Positions 1-7,887 are shown, numbered from the stretch's first letter. The stretch is 14,745 bases of DNA from JBAXHO01 sp037138855 (GCA_037138855.1 JBAXHO010000041.1:1-14745); one strand, 5' to 3'. Numbers and translations: made by a program. The notes: generated from the sequence alone by a model not told the origin.

Positions 1-2
1 AT

Positions 3-45
3 GAGAGGTAATTTAAGATCTTAAGCTATCTTAATTCTACCTCTC
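3..45. repeat. Interrupted inverted repeat at the left window edge
   Basis: GAGAGGTA at 3-10 pairs with TACCTCTC at 38-45, and inside it TTAAGAT at 13-19 pairs with ATCTTAA at 28-34, leaving an 8-nt loop and a small internal loop. On the plus strand it is followed by a weakly T-rich stretch (TTTCATTT), so it could be a terminator for a gene left of the window. The T tract is poor and the call is uncertain. Confidence 0.4.
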
Positions 46-325
46 TTTCATTTCCCATTTGGATTTTTATAAAACTTTTAGCGGACAGCAGTGAGACAAA
101 ACTGATGTCAAGCATTTTATCAAGAATTTTTTTTTTACAATAAATAACTGGATCAAAATAATTAATTTTTTGGGGAATTGGAATAATCAAAAAATGATTA
201 TTAATACTTAAGCAGTATTGCAACTTATTTCTTCAACGATTGAAATTAAATCAAAATTCAAATAAATAGAGAATTTTTATTTATCATGCTAGATCATTCG
301 ATATGTTACTAATATCTCGTTTCGA
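46..325. other. Non-coding spacer, no gene recognised
   Basis: I see no supportable gene here. A 65-codon minus-strand reading frame (223-26) has no recognisable domain, no convincing start context and a composition like its AT-rich surroundings. The stretch holds short imperfect palindromes near 285-325 (ATATC/GATAT type). No tRNA-like cloverleaf or rRNA segment was recognised. Confidence 0.5.
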
Positions 326-355
326 TATAAGGAAGACATCGATGTCTCCCCTATA
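326..355 (-). other. Long palindrome, potential RNA hairpin on the minus strand
   Basis: The centre is a perfect 14-bp palindrome, AGACATCGATGTCT (334-347). It extends to 326-355 with only two imperfect pairs. On the plus strand these are A-C mismatches, but in minus-strand RNA both become G-U wobbles, so the helix is continuous only in minus-strand transcripts. It lies 50 nt beyond the stop codon of the kinase-like gene that ends the minus-strand gene series. There is no U tract after it, so it is not a standard intrinsic terminator. It could be a transcript-end stabiliser or a protein-binding site. Confidence 0.45.
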
Positions 356-362
356 AAATTTT

Positions 363-404
363 TGATCTTTGATTTTTCAGATTCCTGGTTCCGGCTTTCT
401 GTTC
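363..404 (-). repeat. Degenerate heptamer array starting at a TGA stop codon
   Basis: Read on the minus strand from the base after the stop codon at 407-405, the sequence divides into six 7-nt units in register: GAACAGA first, then units such as AACCAGG and AATCTGA, ending in units of the AAGATCA type. The same start (TGA followed by GAACWG) and period recur after the large nrdJ gene and after the gene ending at 12980. This copy is the most degenerate of the three. Confidence 0.6.
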
Positions 405-1187
405 TCATTTCTGTCCCAGAAAAATCTTCTGAATTGTTTCTGGGAGAGTAATAATTTCTTCGGGATAAAGCATAGTTATTTCCTGCATCATTTCCTCTGG
501 AGAAGCTACTAACTTTTTAGATTCCAACTTTTTAAGCATGCCTGCTTTACCAATTTCTTGAAAAAGCTTTACTGTTTTTGTAACTTTAGGTATAAATTTA
601 TTCCAATCCTGCGCGTTTTTATAAATTTGATCATTTGCCAAAGTTTCAATAATTACATTTATTTCATCAATAAAAGTCATTTTAGAATTATTAATTACTA
701 AACTATATTTTCGCTTAATTAATTCTTCATCGAAAATATCGATATTCCAAAGATCAAGATATACTTGTTTTAAAATACTATCTCTCCGACCAATCGCAGT
801 TTCTGCTTTTTCTCTTCCTTCCAATTTAACTCGTTCGCGACGGACTTCAATATTAGTCTGGAGAAATAAAGAAAAGACTTTGGGATGATTACCGATGCGA
901 AATGCTGCAATATCTGATTCTAGAATAATGCCATTGAGATTCATCAATTTGTAATCACTATAATTATCAACCGTTTTACCGACCTTTGGTTGTACTTCAC
1001 TTTCAAATTCTTTCCGGAGAGCTACACCTGCTTTACTAAATCCCAACTTTTGATCTAATAATCGAAATACTTTTGTTACTGGATATAATTTAAATTTGAA
1101 AAGCCAGGCAAGCATTAATGTTAATGAAGTACTTCCCGCTCCAAACCAACCACTTACTGCAATATTGGGTAAATTTGTTTCCTTCAT
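405..1187 (-). CDS. Cytidylate-kinase-like P-loop protein
   Basis: This 260-residue protein probably phosphorylates a nucleotide, perhaps CMP or dCMP, in the cytosol. An N-terminal strand leads into a P-loop-like segment, SGWFGAGSTS (residues 12-21), where the usual Lys is replaced by Ser. As I recall, the cytidylate-kinase-like group also has Lys-less loops of the GSGG type. The middle follows the CMP-kinase pattern: a buried strand with LESDIAAF (89-96), an Arg-rich lid-like stretch (115-136, with RRERV and GRR), then LDLWNIDIFDEE and YSLVINNSKMTFIDE (161-175), like the family's 'Y...i.NS.mt..E' ending. About 80 C-terminal residues extend past the core and I do not recognise them. The start overlaps the recO stop as ATGA, so the two are probably translationally coupled. 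The exact substrate is uncertain; the kinase fold is fairly sure. Confidence 0.7.
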   Translation of the reverse strand: MKETNLPNIAVSGWFGAGSTSLTLMLAWLFKFKLYPVTKVFRLLDQKLGFSKAGVALRKEFESEVQPKVGKTVDNYSDYKLMNLNGIILESDIAAFRIGNHPKVFSLFLQTNIEVRRERVKLEGREKAETAIGRRDSILKQVYLDLWNIDIFDEELIKRKYSLVINNSKMTFIDEINVIIETLANDQIYKNAQDWNKFIPKVTKTVKLFQEIGKAGMLKKLESKKLVASPEEMMQEITMLYPEEIITLPETIQKIFLGQK

Positions 1188-1948
1188 TTTGTGTTTCTCA
1201 CTAAATTTAAAAACCTGGTTGATTTTAACCTATTTTCCAGTATTCCTTCAAGCCAACTTCTTTGAATCTCATGGATCCTCATCAAAATTTGAGGAGCAAG
1301 ATTGAACCGTAATGCTTCAGGTAAAGGATTAGCTAGAAGAAATTTTTGTACTTTAAGGACTTGATCAGGAACTAGGTTTTTCTGAAATTGTTCGTCTGGA
1401 AAATGTTTAAAACATAAATATCCAGGTTCACCTTTGGTAGCAGCTATTCTTGATTCACCCACCCGAAATTTCGTTTTACAAAAAATACACTCTGATAATT
1501 CAGGTTCAAAACCAATAGCACTGATTAATTGCAATTCAAAAGTGCTTAGCAAAATTTGAGATTGATCTGGATTAAGTTCAATTAATTTAATTAATTCTAA
1601 AACGTGTTCTAAATAATTACTATTTTTCTCAGATTCTAATAAAAATCTGTTAAGAATTTCTGTTAGATAAAAAATTTCAGAAACAGAACGTAAATCTTTT
1701 TTCAATGCAGCAAAATCATTGATCAGCTCAATTTCTGTAATCATTTCCAAATTATGACCCTGATAAAATGAGAAGTTACAATAATTCAATAAATCTAATA
1801 ATCCTCCTTTATGACTTCCTGATTTCCTGGCTGACTTAGCAATAGCTTCAATACGACTATGTTCTTTACCAAGAATAATCACCAATTGGTCAGCATCTTT
1901 TAATTGCGCTAATTTTATTATCAAACCTTGATCACGGTATGATTTCAT
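1184..1948 (-). CDS. recO: DNA repair protein RecO
   Basis: RecO anneals complementary single strands and, with RecR, loads RecA onto SSB-coated DNA in the RecFOR pathway. The 254-residue length is typical. The N-terminal part (1-80) is the OB-fold, beginning with the family's 'YRDQGLIIKLAQLKDAD' pattern and containing SARKSGSHKGGLL (39-51). A helical domain follows. A zinc site is formed by C154, C157, C179 and H182, so the fourth ligand is His rather than the more usual Cys. The flanking FELQLISAIGFEPEL segment (137-151) is also characteristic. ATGA overlaps with the genes on both sides point to tight co-translation in a three-gene string. The assignment is confident. Confidence 0.93.
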   Translation of the reverse strand: MKSYRDQGLIIKLAQLKDADQLVIILGKEHSRIEAIAKSARKSGSHKGGLLDLLNYCNFSFYQGHNLEMITEIELINDFAALKKDLRSVSEIFYLTEILNRFLLESEKNSNYLEHVLELIKLIELNPDQSQILLSTFELQLISAIGFEPELSECIFCKTKFRVGESRIAATKGEPGYLCFKHFPDEQFQKNLVPDQVLKVQKFLLANPLPEALRFNLAPQILMRIHEIQRSWLEGILENRLKSTRFLNLVRNTK

Positions 1949-2415
1949 TGCTTTTCATCAGAAATTAATTTCGTTGTGGAAAAATCCTGATATTTTGAAA
2001 ATATTCGTAATTTAATTCCTAGCTCCGCAGCTATTTTTTGTTTGTTTTCTGAGCCTGGATCACCAGCAACAAGAGCTAAATATTCCGGTTTAATTTCTTT
2101 AAAAAATTCCGGGATTTTCTCCCAAATATCCGGCCATGCCAAAATATAATCAACCTCAGGTTCTTTGGCCAAATTTGCCATCCGAACACTTAAAGATTCT
2201 TTAGGTCTATCTGCACCCTTCCGCCTTCTAATTTCTGCATCATTCAGAACTACTACTAATAATTTTCCTTGTTCTCCAACAAGCATTTTTGCTTCCTGAA
2301 GAAAATTCTGATGACCAGGATGTAAAAGATCAAAACTACCAGAAACAAAGACTAAATGATCTTGATTAATCAATTGCCTGGCTTGAATTTTTGATATTAT
2401 TTTTGCATTATTCAA
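1945..2415 (-). CDS. HldE/RfaE2-type cytidylyltransferase-like nucleotidyltransferase
   Basis: A 156-residue single-domain nucleotidyltransferase of the HIGH superfamily. It transfers a nucleotidyl group from an NTP to a phosphorylated substrate. Evidence: VFVSGSFDLLHPGH (22-35) with the HxGH motif at 32-35, RRRKGADRP (63-71), which matches the family's 'R.KG..RP' loop, the LSVRMANLA helix, and DFSTTKLI (144-151) near the C-terminus, equivalent to the STT motif. The nearest named relative is the adenylyltransferase domain acting on glycero-manno-heptose 1-phosphate. FAD synthetase-like and glycerol-3-phosphate cytidylyltransferase-like enzymes share the fold, and no heptose pathway gene is visible here, so I give no symbol. 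Its TGA stop overlaps the recO ATG. Confidence 0.8.
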   Translation of the reverse strand: MNNAKIISKIQARQLINQDHLVFVSGSFDLLHPGHQNFLQEAKMLVGEQGKLLVVVLNDAEIRRRKGADRPKESLSVRMANLAKEPEVDYILAWPDIWEKIPEFFKEIKPEYLALVAGDPGSENKQKIAAELGIKLRIFSKYQDFSTTKLISDEKQ

Positions 2416-2451
2416 ATGATTGCTATTTAAATTACAAACTTCATACTACTT

Positions 2452-2521
2452 TCTAATTTCAGATTTCAGTTTTCTGATTCCAAATTCCGGATTTCAGATT
2501 CCTAATTCCAGTTTGCAGTTC
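2452..2521 (-). repeat. Ten degenerate heptamers starting at the nrdJ stop codon
   Basis: Immediately after the TGA stop (2524-2522, minus strand) the sequence parses without gaps into ten 7-nt units. The first is GAACTGC, then AAACTGG, and most later units fit AATYNGR, such as AATCTGA and AATCCGG. The register then decays into AAGTAGT. The array fills most of the 106-nt gap to the next gene. It is the longest of three arrays in this window that start at a stop codon. It is too short and too degenerate to be CRISPR and it codes for nothing. Confidence 0.8.
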
Positions 2522-5500
2522 TCATCCGCATTTAGAAAATCCGCATGATCTGCATAAAATACAGCCTTCAGCATATTCGAGATCACTTCCACATTCCGGA
2601 CACTCCAGTAAATCACCAAATTTATTATTTGATGTATATTGATTTTTAGTTTCTTTCACTGCTGATACAGGAATTGCCACCTTCCCAATAACCGATTTCT
2701 CAACTGGACTAGTCACTGTTGAAGCCACAGGTTTCTCAGTGACAACTTTTTCAAGTACTGGCACAGCTAAAGCTGTAGGTAAAACTGGAGCTTCCACCTC
2801 CAACAATTTCATTTGATTTTTTTTCTCTTCAAGATGCTTTTTTAATACTTTGGCAACAGCATCAGGTACAGAATAGACAATCATACCTTTATTCATCGTT
2901 GGTGCAGATGTACGTATACCAAGGATCGGGTCAATCACTGCTTCCGGCTTCACTCCCGCTCGTAAAGCCATAGAAATTAAGCGTCCAATCGCCTGAGTAT
3001 AACCAGCAGTATAGCTTCCACTTTTTCCCAGATTGAGAAAAACTTCAGCAATTCCTCTTTCGTCTTCGTTGATGGTGACATACAAATTTCCCTGTTCAGT
3101 TTTTACAGAATATGTATAACCCTTGTATACATCAGCTCGTGGTAGTGGAACCAAAGTATTTCGGGCCGAAGGAGCGGATATGGCTGAAGCTTGTGGTGAT
3201 GATACCAGACTTTTCTGAATACCTACCTGTAATGCAGGATCTTTACTACCATCACGGAAAACTGTAATTCCTTTGCAGCCAAGATCATATGCCAGCGTAT
3301 ACATTTTCGCAATATCCTGCCATTTAGCTGATTCGGATAAATTAATTGTTTTGGAAACTGCACTTTCAACATGTTTCTGAAAAGCAGCCTGAATTTGGAC
3401 ATGTGCTTCAGGATCAATTTCATGAGTAGTTTTAAATACTTTGACAACATCTTCTGAAATTCCGAACTTCTCCTCTAAATCTTCAAGATGAGCACCATCG
3501 GCAACAGCTTTGATTAACCCAGGCGCATAAAAACCGCGTGCCTTGGCCACAATTTCCAATAATGGCTCAATTACTTCCTGCTCGAGCCCACCCATGGAAT
3601 TTTTACGACGATATCCCAGAGAAAAAACAGGCTCAATTCCTGGATTACAGTTGGCAATTATCGAAATTGTTCCAGTGGGAGCAATAGTAGTAGTTCTAAC
3701 GTTACGGCGATTTTTATAACCTTTAGTTAACCAGTTAGATTGGTTGAAAGCAGGAAAATTCCCTTTTTCTTTACCTAATTGCTGTGAAGCTTCATCAGTT
3801 TTTTCATTAATAAATTTCATTACTTTCTTGACGATTGTGATAGATTCTTCACTGCCATAAACTACTCCTAGTTTAATAAAAAAATCAGCTAAACCCATGA
3901 TTCCGACACCAATATTTCTAGTACGTCGGGTCATTTCTTCAATTTCTTTAATCGGATAATTATTGATATCAATAATATTATCAAGGTAACGTACACCCAA
4001 TTTGGTAACTTCTTCCAAACGTTTCCAATTAATTGCTGCTAATTTTTTTTCTGTATTTAATTCCAAATAATCCGGATCAGATGCAAATGGAAAACCAATC
4101 ACCATTTTAGAAAGATTGATATTACCAAGATTACAAGTTTCAAATGGTAATAAAGGCTGTTCGCCACAAGGATTGGTAGCATCCATTTCACCGAGTTCAG
4201 GGGTATTATTTCCTTTTTGAGCACTATCAATGAAATATATGCCAGGATCACCGCTATTCCAAGCATGACGGGCAATTTTTTCAAATAAAGCACGAGCTTT
4301 CAAAGTTTTGTAAATCTTTTTATCATGAGGATCAATTAAATTCCAGTCTTCATCATTTTTTACAGCTTTCATAAATTTGTCACTAGCACCAACCGAAATG
4401 TTGTAATGCGTAATCGAAACTAAATCATCTTTAGCTTCAATAAAATCTTCGATATTAGGATGATCGGCATTGAGAATGGCCATAGAGCCAAGCCCTCTGC
4501 CACCTTTACCACGAATTGTATCTTGAGCGCGATTAAACATTTTGATGTATTCCACTGGACCGGCAGCAAATTCACCAGTTGGCCCCACCCTAGCATAAGT
4601 AGAACGAATTGGAGAAAAGTTGAAACCAGTACCGACGCCACGTCTTAAACATTGAATATTCCAATTCAAAGTTTGAAAAATGGAATCAATAGAATCACCA
4701 ATTGGCAAAACTAAACACTTGGAAAGTATAGTATCTTTACCCATACCTGCCCATAACAAAGTACCACCTGATAAAAATTCTCCTTGATTCATGATTTCGA
4801 AAAACTCTTTTTCATATATTTTACTTTTTGTTGTAGTTTCTTTACTGACCAGGTATTTCGCAATACGATGCCATAGATCTTCTGGCGTTTCTGTAACATT
4901 GCCATGCTTATCTTTCAAAAGAGCGCGTTTTTCTAAAACTTGTAAAGCATTTGGAGCAAGAAGATTTTCCGGATTATTTAATTCTATGTTTTTTTGATCA
5001 GGTTGCTGTGATCTCTGTACAGTTTCCAATACTTGGGATGACTTGCTACCGTCGCGATAAATTGTGATCCCCTTACAACCAGTTTGCCAGGCTTCAATAT
5101 ATGACTTTCGAATATCTTCAACTGTTGCTGAAAAAGGCAAATTAATCGTCTTGGAAACAGCTGCATCAATATTTTTTTGAGCAGCGGCCTGCATCTTGAC
5201 ATGCCACCCTGGAGCAATATCATGAGTGGTCACAAAAACTTCTTTAGCTATATCTGGTATACCTTTGATACCATACAAAGTCCCATTATTTTCAGCAATC
5301 TGCTGCATCAATTCTTCAGAATAAAATTTATTTTGTTTAGCATAGGCTTCGAATTCTTTATTGACATAAAGTAACATTTTTTTGTTCTCTACTCCTTCAT
5401 CCTGATAAAAACTACGTCTCGCATAAACTAAAGAAAATACTGGTTCAATACCACTGGATGTATCTGCAACTAAGCTCAGTGTACCGGTAGGAGCGACAGA

Positions 5501-6838
5501 GCTCATCGTAGCATTTCTTACCCTTTTACCAAGCTTATCCCAGAGACTTCCTTTAAAGCCTGGAAATACTCCACGCTCTTTTGCTAATTCACTGGATTCT
5601 ACAATAGCATTTTCCTGAATAAATCGGATTATTTCTTTGGTCAAATCGATCGCTTTCTGACTATTATATGGGATGGCCATTTGATAAAGCATACTGCCTA
5701 AACCTACTACACCTAGTCCAAGTTTGCGGGTTTTTTCCACTTCCATGGCAATCTTTTTGAGTGGAAAACGACTATAATCAATCATGTTATCTAGAAAATG
5801 AATTCCGGTATGCACTGTTTTCGCTAGTAAATCCCAATCAATCTGATAACTGCCTTTAATTTTTTTTAAGTGTGTTGGTAAAACGACAGAACCAAGATTA
5901 CATGATTCATAAGCACGCAAAGGCTCTTCACCACAAGGGTTGGTCGCTTCGATAATTCCCAAATTAGGTGTGGGATTGACATTTTGAGCTGTATCAAGGA
6001 AAAATATACCGGGATCAGCACATTGCCAAGCTTTTTCACAAATTAAATCGAAAACAGCTTTTGCTTTAAGTTTTTTTACTGGCTTGCCGGTACGGGGATT
6101 GATCAAATTATATTCCTGATCGCTCCGTAATGCTTCCATAAATTGATCAGAAATTCCTACAGAAATATTAAAGTTTCTAATCGAAGAATCAGATCCTTTG
6201 AGATTGATAAATTCAATAATATCAGGATGATTCACATTAAGGATGGCCATATTACCACCACCACGTTTCTTGCCTTGTAATACTTGATCAAATGCCTGTG
6301 AAAAAGTCTTGATAAAATGTACAGGACCTGCTGCCACATTGGGGGTACCTCCGACTACATCATTTTTAGGACGAATATGTGAAAAATTAAAACCAGTACC
6401 GCCATTATTTTTTTGGACTAATGCTGCCTCTTTCATAGTATCGAAAATACTTTCGAGACTATCTTCAAGAGGTAACACAAAACATGATGATAATTGGCCA
6501 GTACCATCTAAATAATTACCAGCTTCAAACAATACACGAGAACCAGGCAAAAATTGATTATTGGCCATGGCTTCATAAAACTCAGCTGCTGTTCTTTCAA
6601 TAATCCGCTTTTTACGACTAGTAGTACCCTTAAGATATTTTTCATCTTTATCACCAATACTTCTTGCTACCCGCCAAAACATCTGAGCAGGATTTTCCAG
6701 GAGTTTACCGGATTTATCTTTGAGCAGATGGCGCTTTTTCATCACTTCTAAAGAATTTTCCGGAATCTTAGGAATACTTAAGTTTTCAGGTGGATTGATT
6801 CCATATTTTGGCTGTTGCTCCGTTTTTAATGTGGGCAT
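2522..6838 (-). CDS. nrdJ: Adenosylcobalamin-dependent (class II) RNR, two catalytic modules fused to one redox tail
   Basis: Class II RNR reduces ribonucleotides to deoxyribonucleotides using a radical from adenosylcobalamin. This 1438-residue protein holds two full catalytic modules (about 1-600 and 620-1200). Each has the radical-bearing NPCGE: N300/C302/E304 and N889/C891/E893. Each has the reducing pair: C119 with C313, and C708 with C902. The distances between these residues are identical in both modules. Each also has a Gly-rich TGFNFS loop, APTGT followed by GIEPVFSL, and a closing GCKGIT..RDGSK. After module 2 come a TSCPD-type domain (about 1235-1325), a Pro/Val-rich linker (about 1340-1405) and a Cys-rich tail (C1413, 1416, 1426, 1429, 1432, 1437) ending in SKCG, which re-reduces the active site. 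Ordinary NrdJ has one module. The duplication is ancient, since the modules are clearly divergent. No intein or frameshift is seen. The ATG at 6838 lacks a Shine-Dalgarno sequence. Confidence 0.95.
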   Translation of the reverse strand: MPTLKTEQQPKYGINPPENLSIPKIPENSLEVMKKRHLLKDKSGKLLENPAQMFWRVARSIGDKDEKYLKGTTSRKKRIIERTAAEFYEAMANNQFLPGSRVLFEAGNYLDGTGQLSSCFVLPLEDSLESIFDTMKEAALVQKNNGGTGFNFSHIRPKNDVVGGTPNVAAGPVHFIKTFSQAFDQVLQGKKRGGGNMAILNVNHPDIIEFINLKGSDSSIRNFNISVGISDQFMEALRSDQEYNLINPRTGKPVKKLKAKAVFDLICEKAWQCADPGIFFLDTAQNVNPTPNLGIIEATNPCGEEPLRAYESCNLGSVVLPTHLKKIKGSYQIDWDLLAKTVHTGIHFLDNMIDYSRFPLKKIAMEVEKTRKLGLGVVGLGSMLYQMAIPYNSQKAIDLTKEIIRFIQENAIVESSELAKERGVFPGFKGSLWDKLGKRVRNATMSSVAPTGTLSLVADTSSGIEPVFSLVYARRSFYQDEGVENKKMLLYVNKEFEAYAKQNKFYSEELMQQIAENNGTLYGIKGIPDIAKEVFVTTHDIAPGWHVKMQAAAQKNIDAAVSKTINLPFSATVEDIRKSYIEAWQTGCKGITIYRDGSKSSQVLETVQRSQQPDQKNIELNNPENLLAPNALQVLEKRALLKDKHGNVTETPEDLWHRIAKYLVSKETTTKSKIYEKEFFEIMNQGEFLSGGTLLWAGMGKDTILSKCLVLPIGDSIDSIFQTLNWNIQCLRRGVGTGFNFSPIRSTYARVGPTGEFAAGPVEYIKMFNRAQDTIRGKGGRGLGSMAILNADHPNIEDFIEAKDDLVSITHYNISVGASDKFMKAVKNDEDWNLIDPHDKKIYKTLKARALFEKIARHAWNSGDPGIYFIDSAQKGNNTPELGEMDATNPCGEQPLLPFETCNLGNINLSKMVIGFPFASDPDYLELNTEKKLAAINWKRLEEVTKLGVRYLDNIIDINNYPIKEIEEMTRRTRNIGVGIMGLADFFIKLGVVYGSEESITIVKKVMKFINEKTDEASQQLGKEKGNFPAFNQSNWLTKGYKNRRNVRTTTIAPTGTISIIANCNPGIEPVFSLGYRRKNSMGGLEQEVIEPLLEIVAKARGFYAPGLIKAVADGAHLEDLEEKFGISEDVVKVFKTTHEIDPEAHVQIQAAFQKHVESAVSKTINLSESAKWQDIAKMYTLAYDLGCKGITVFRDGSKDPALQVGIQKSLVSSPQASAISAPSARNTLVPLPRADVYKGYTYSVKTEQGNLYVTINEDERGIAEVFLNLGKSGSYTAGYTQAIGRLISMALRAGVKPEAVIDPILGIRTSAPTMNKGMIVYSVPDAVAKVLKKHLEEKKNQMKLLEVEAPVLPTALAVPVLEKVVTEKPVASTVTSPVEKSVIGKVAIPVSAVKETKNQYTSNNKFGDLLECPECGSDLEYAEGCILCRSCGFSKCG

Positions 6839-6950
6839 AAGACTAGCTTTAATTAAATAAAAATAGTTGGCAGTGAAGGTAAATTTTTTCTCAAATTACT
6901 AATTAAAATATAGTTACTTGCGAAAAAATTTATTCTGAAATCAGTTAATT
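6839..6950. other. AT-rich leader of the fused nrdJ
   Basis: This is the spacer between the nrdJ start and the heptamer element. I see no convincing -35/-10 pair on the minus strand (a TATATT-like hexamer near 6910 has no good partner), no Shine-Dalgarno sequence and no NrdR-box pair. The gene may be read through from the upstream operon or have a weak promoter of its own. Confidence 0.35.
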
Positions 6951-7028
6951 AGTATCAAGTATTATGTATCATGAAAAATAGCTGGTATCTGGTATCTAGT
7001 ATTTAGTAAAAAATTATAAATACCAATT
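6951..7028 (-). repeat. Heptamer-built dispersed element, copy A
   Basis: On the minus strand this begins TTGGTATT after AA, passes through ATAATTTTTTACTA and GATACCAGATACCAGC, then TATTTTTCATGATAC, and ends with TTGATACT. The same blocks in the same order occur on the plus strand at 13028-13127 (copy B), which has extra 7-nt units. Internal units of the ACYAGAT or ACTTGAT type repeat with a 7-bp period. Both copies sit between two genes and read in the direction of local transcription. Confidence 0.75.
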
Positions 7029-7044
7029 AAAAAATTGCATTTTT

Positions 7045-7887
7045 CTATTTTAATTCCTCGATAAACTTTCTGGCTTTCATAAATACTTGATAATCAAGCT
7101 CTTTCATTTGTTCTTTGGGAAAATCTGCAAAATCCTTCCAGATAAAATTTTCAGATTCTTGATTTTCTTGTTCAGTTGCTACTTTACAAATATAAAATTG
7201 AATAATATTTTGAAAACCATTTTTTCCAATAAAAGCTTCATCTGTGAAAGGAATCATGCCGTCAGCAATCTCAATTTGAGTCTCAGACAAAATTTTCAAG
7301 CGAAGATTTTTTTCTAATGCTTCCCATAAATCATCATTTATAAGAGTAACTACAGTTTGAGGAAAAGTGAATTCACTACCATTTTTTATAAGCAAAAATT
7401 CATTTTTGGAATTGATCACTAATCCAGCCACATGAAGCTGTGAGATTCCTTTTATCTCTCCGGCTAATTTTTGTGCTGCACTACGATAAAGTTTTTTAAT
7501 GTTTTCCAGAGAACTTAATTTTTCAATTTCATTTATACTTTTCCAAGAAACTTCTGTAATTTCATTAATATTTTGAATCGCTAAATCACCACTAAGATAT
7601 TTGGCCAGAAATGCCATAACTACCACTTTATCACCATTTTCTTTTGAAAATGAATATGATTGTAAATAATCAATGATTTCAATTTCAATATTTGTTTCTT
7701 CCATTACCTCTCTGATTACATTTTTTTCAAGTGAGGCAAATTCCACAGTTTGATATTTCAATTTGCCACCAGGGAATGAATATAAACCTGGATAAGTTTG
7801 CTCTTCTAAACTGCGTTTTGTGATAAGAAAATCTCCAGCAGTGTTATAAATCAAACCTACTGTAACTACTGTAAATTTTTCTGACAT
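7045..7887 (-). CDS. Tandem Nudix protein: one Nudix box and one degenerate domain
   Basis: This 280-residue cytosolic protein is probably a hydrolase of a nucleoside diphosphate linked to another group. The first domain (about 1-140) has the Nudix strand-loop-helix: LITKRS (21-26), the YPGLYSFPGGKL lead-in (32-43) and the metal-binding R59-E60-x2-E63-E64 (REVMEE). The segment between the Gly pair and RE is about four residues longer than the usual Nudix box. The second half (about 148-280) begins again with a Nudix-like pattern (HVAGLVINSKNEFLLIKN, then FTFPQT) but has no RExxEE helix, so it looks like a non-catalytic Nudix fold. It starts 9 nt after the 146-residue gene and belongs to the RNR operon, which suggests dNTP-pool cleaning or regulation. 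Substrate unknown. Confidence 0.75.
   Translation of the reverse strand: MSEKFTVVTVGLIYNTAGDFLITKRSLEEQTYPGLYSFPGGKLKYQTVEFASLEKNVIREVMEETNIEIEIIDYLQSYSFSKENGDKVVVMAFLAKYLSGDLAIQNINEITEVSWKSINEIEKLSSLENIKKLYRSAAQKLAGEIKGISQLHVAGLVINSKNEFLLIKNGSEFTFPQTVVTLINDDLWEALEKNLRLKILSETQIEIADGMIPFTDEAFIGKNGFQNIIQFYICKVATEQENQESENFIWKDFADFPKEQMKELDYQVFMKARKFIEELK

Noticed and set aside
26..223. Minus-strand 65-codon reading frame near the left edge
   Set aside because: No recognisable domain or start context, AT-rich composition like the spacer, and its 3' end runs into the inverted repeat at 3-45. I suspected an insertion-sequence remnant but saw no transposase motif.
1184..2415. Recoded TGA (Gracilibacteria/Absconditabacteria code)
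   Set aside because: TGA ends several genes at natural lengths (ATGA overlaps) and Trp is TGG throughout.
2452..2521. CRISPR array or minisatellite coding region
   Set aside because: Units are 7 nt with no spacers, and no reading frame is kept, so the repeats are intergenic heptamers.
2522..6838. Intein as the reason for the unusual nrdJ length
   Set aside because: RNR genes often carry inteins, but the extra length is fully explained by a second complete catalytic module. No intein splice blocks or endonuclease motifs are visible.
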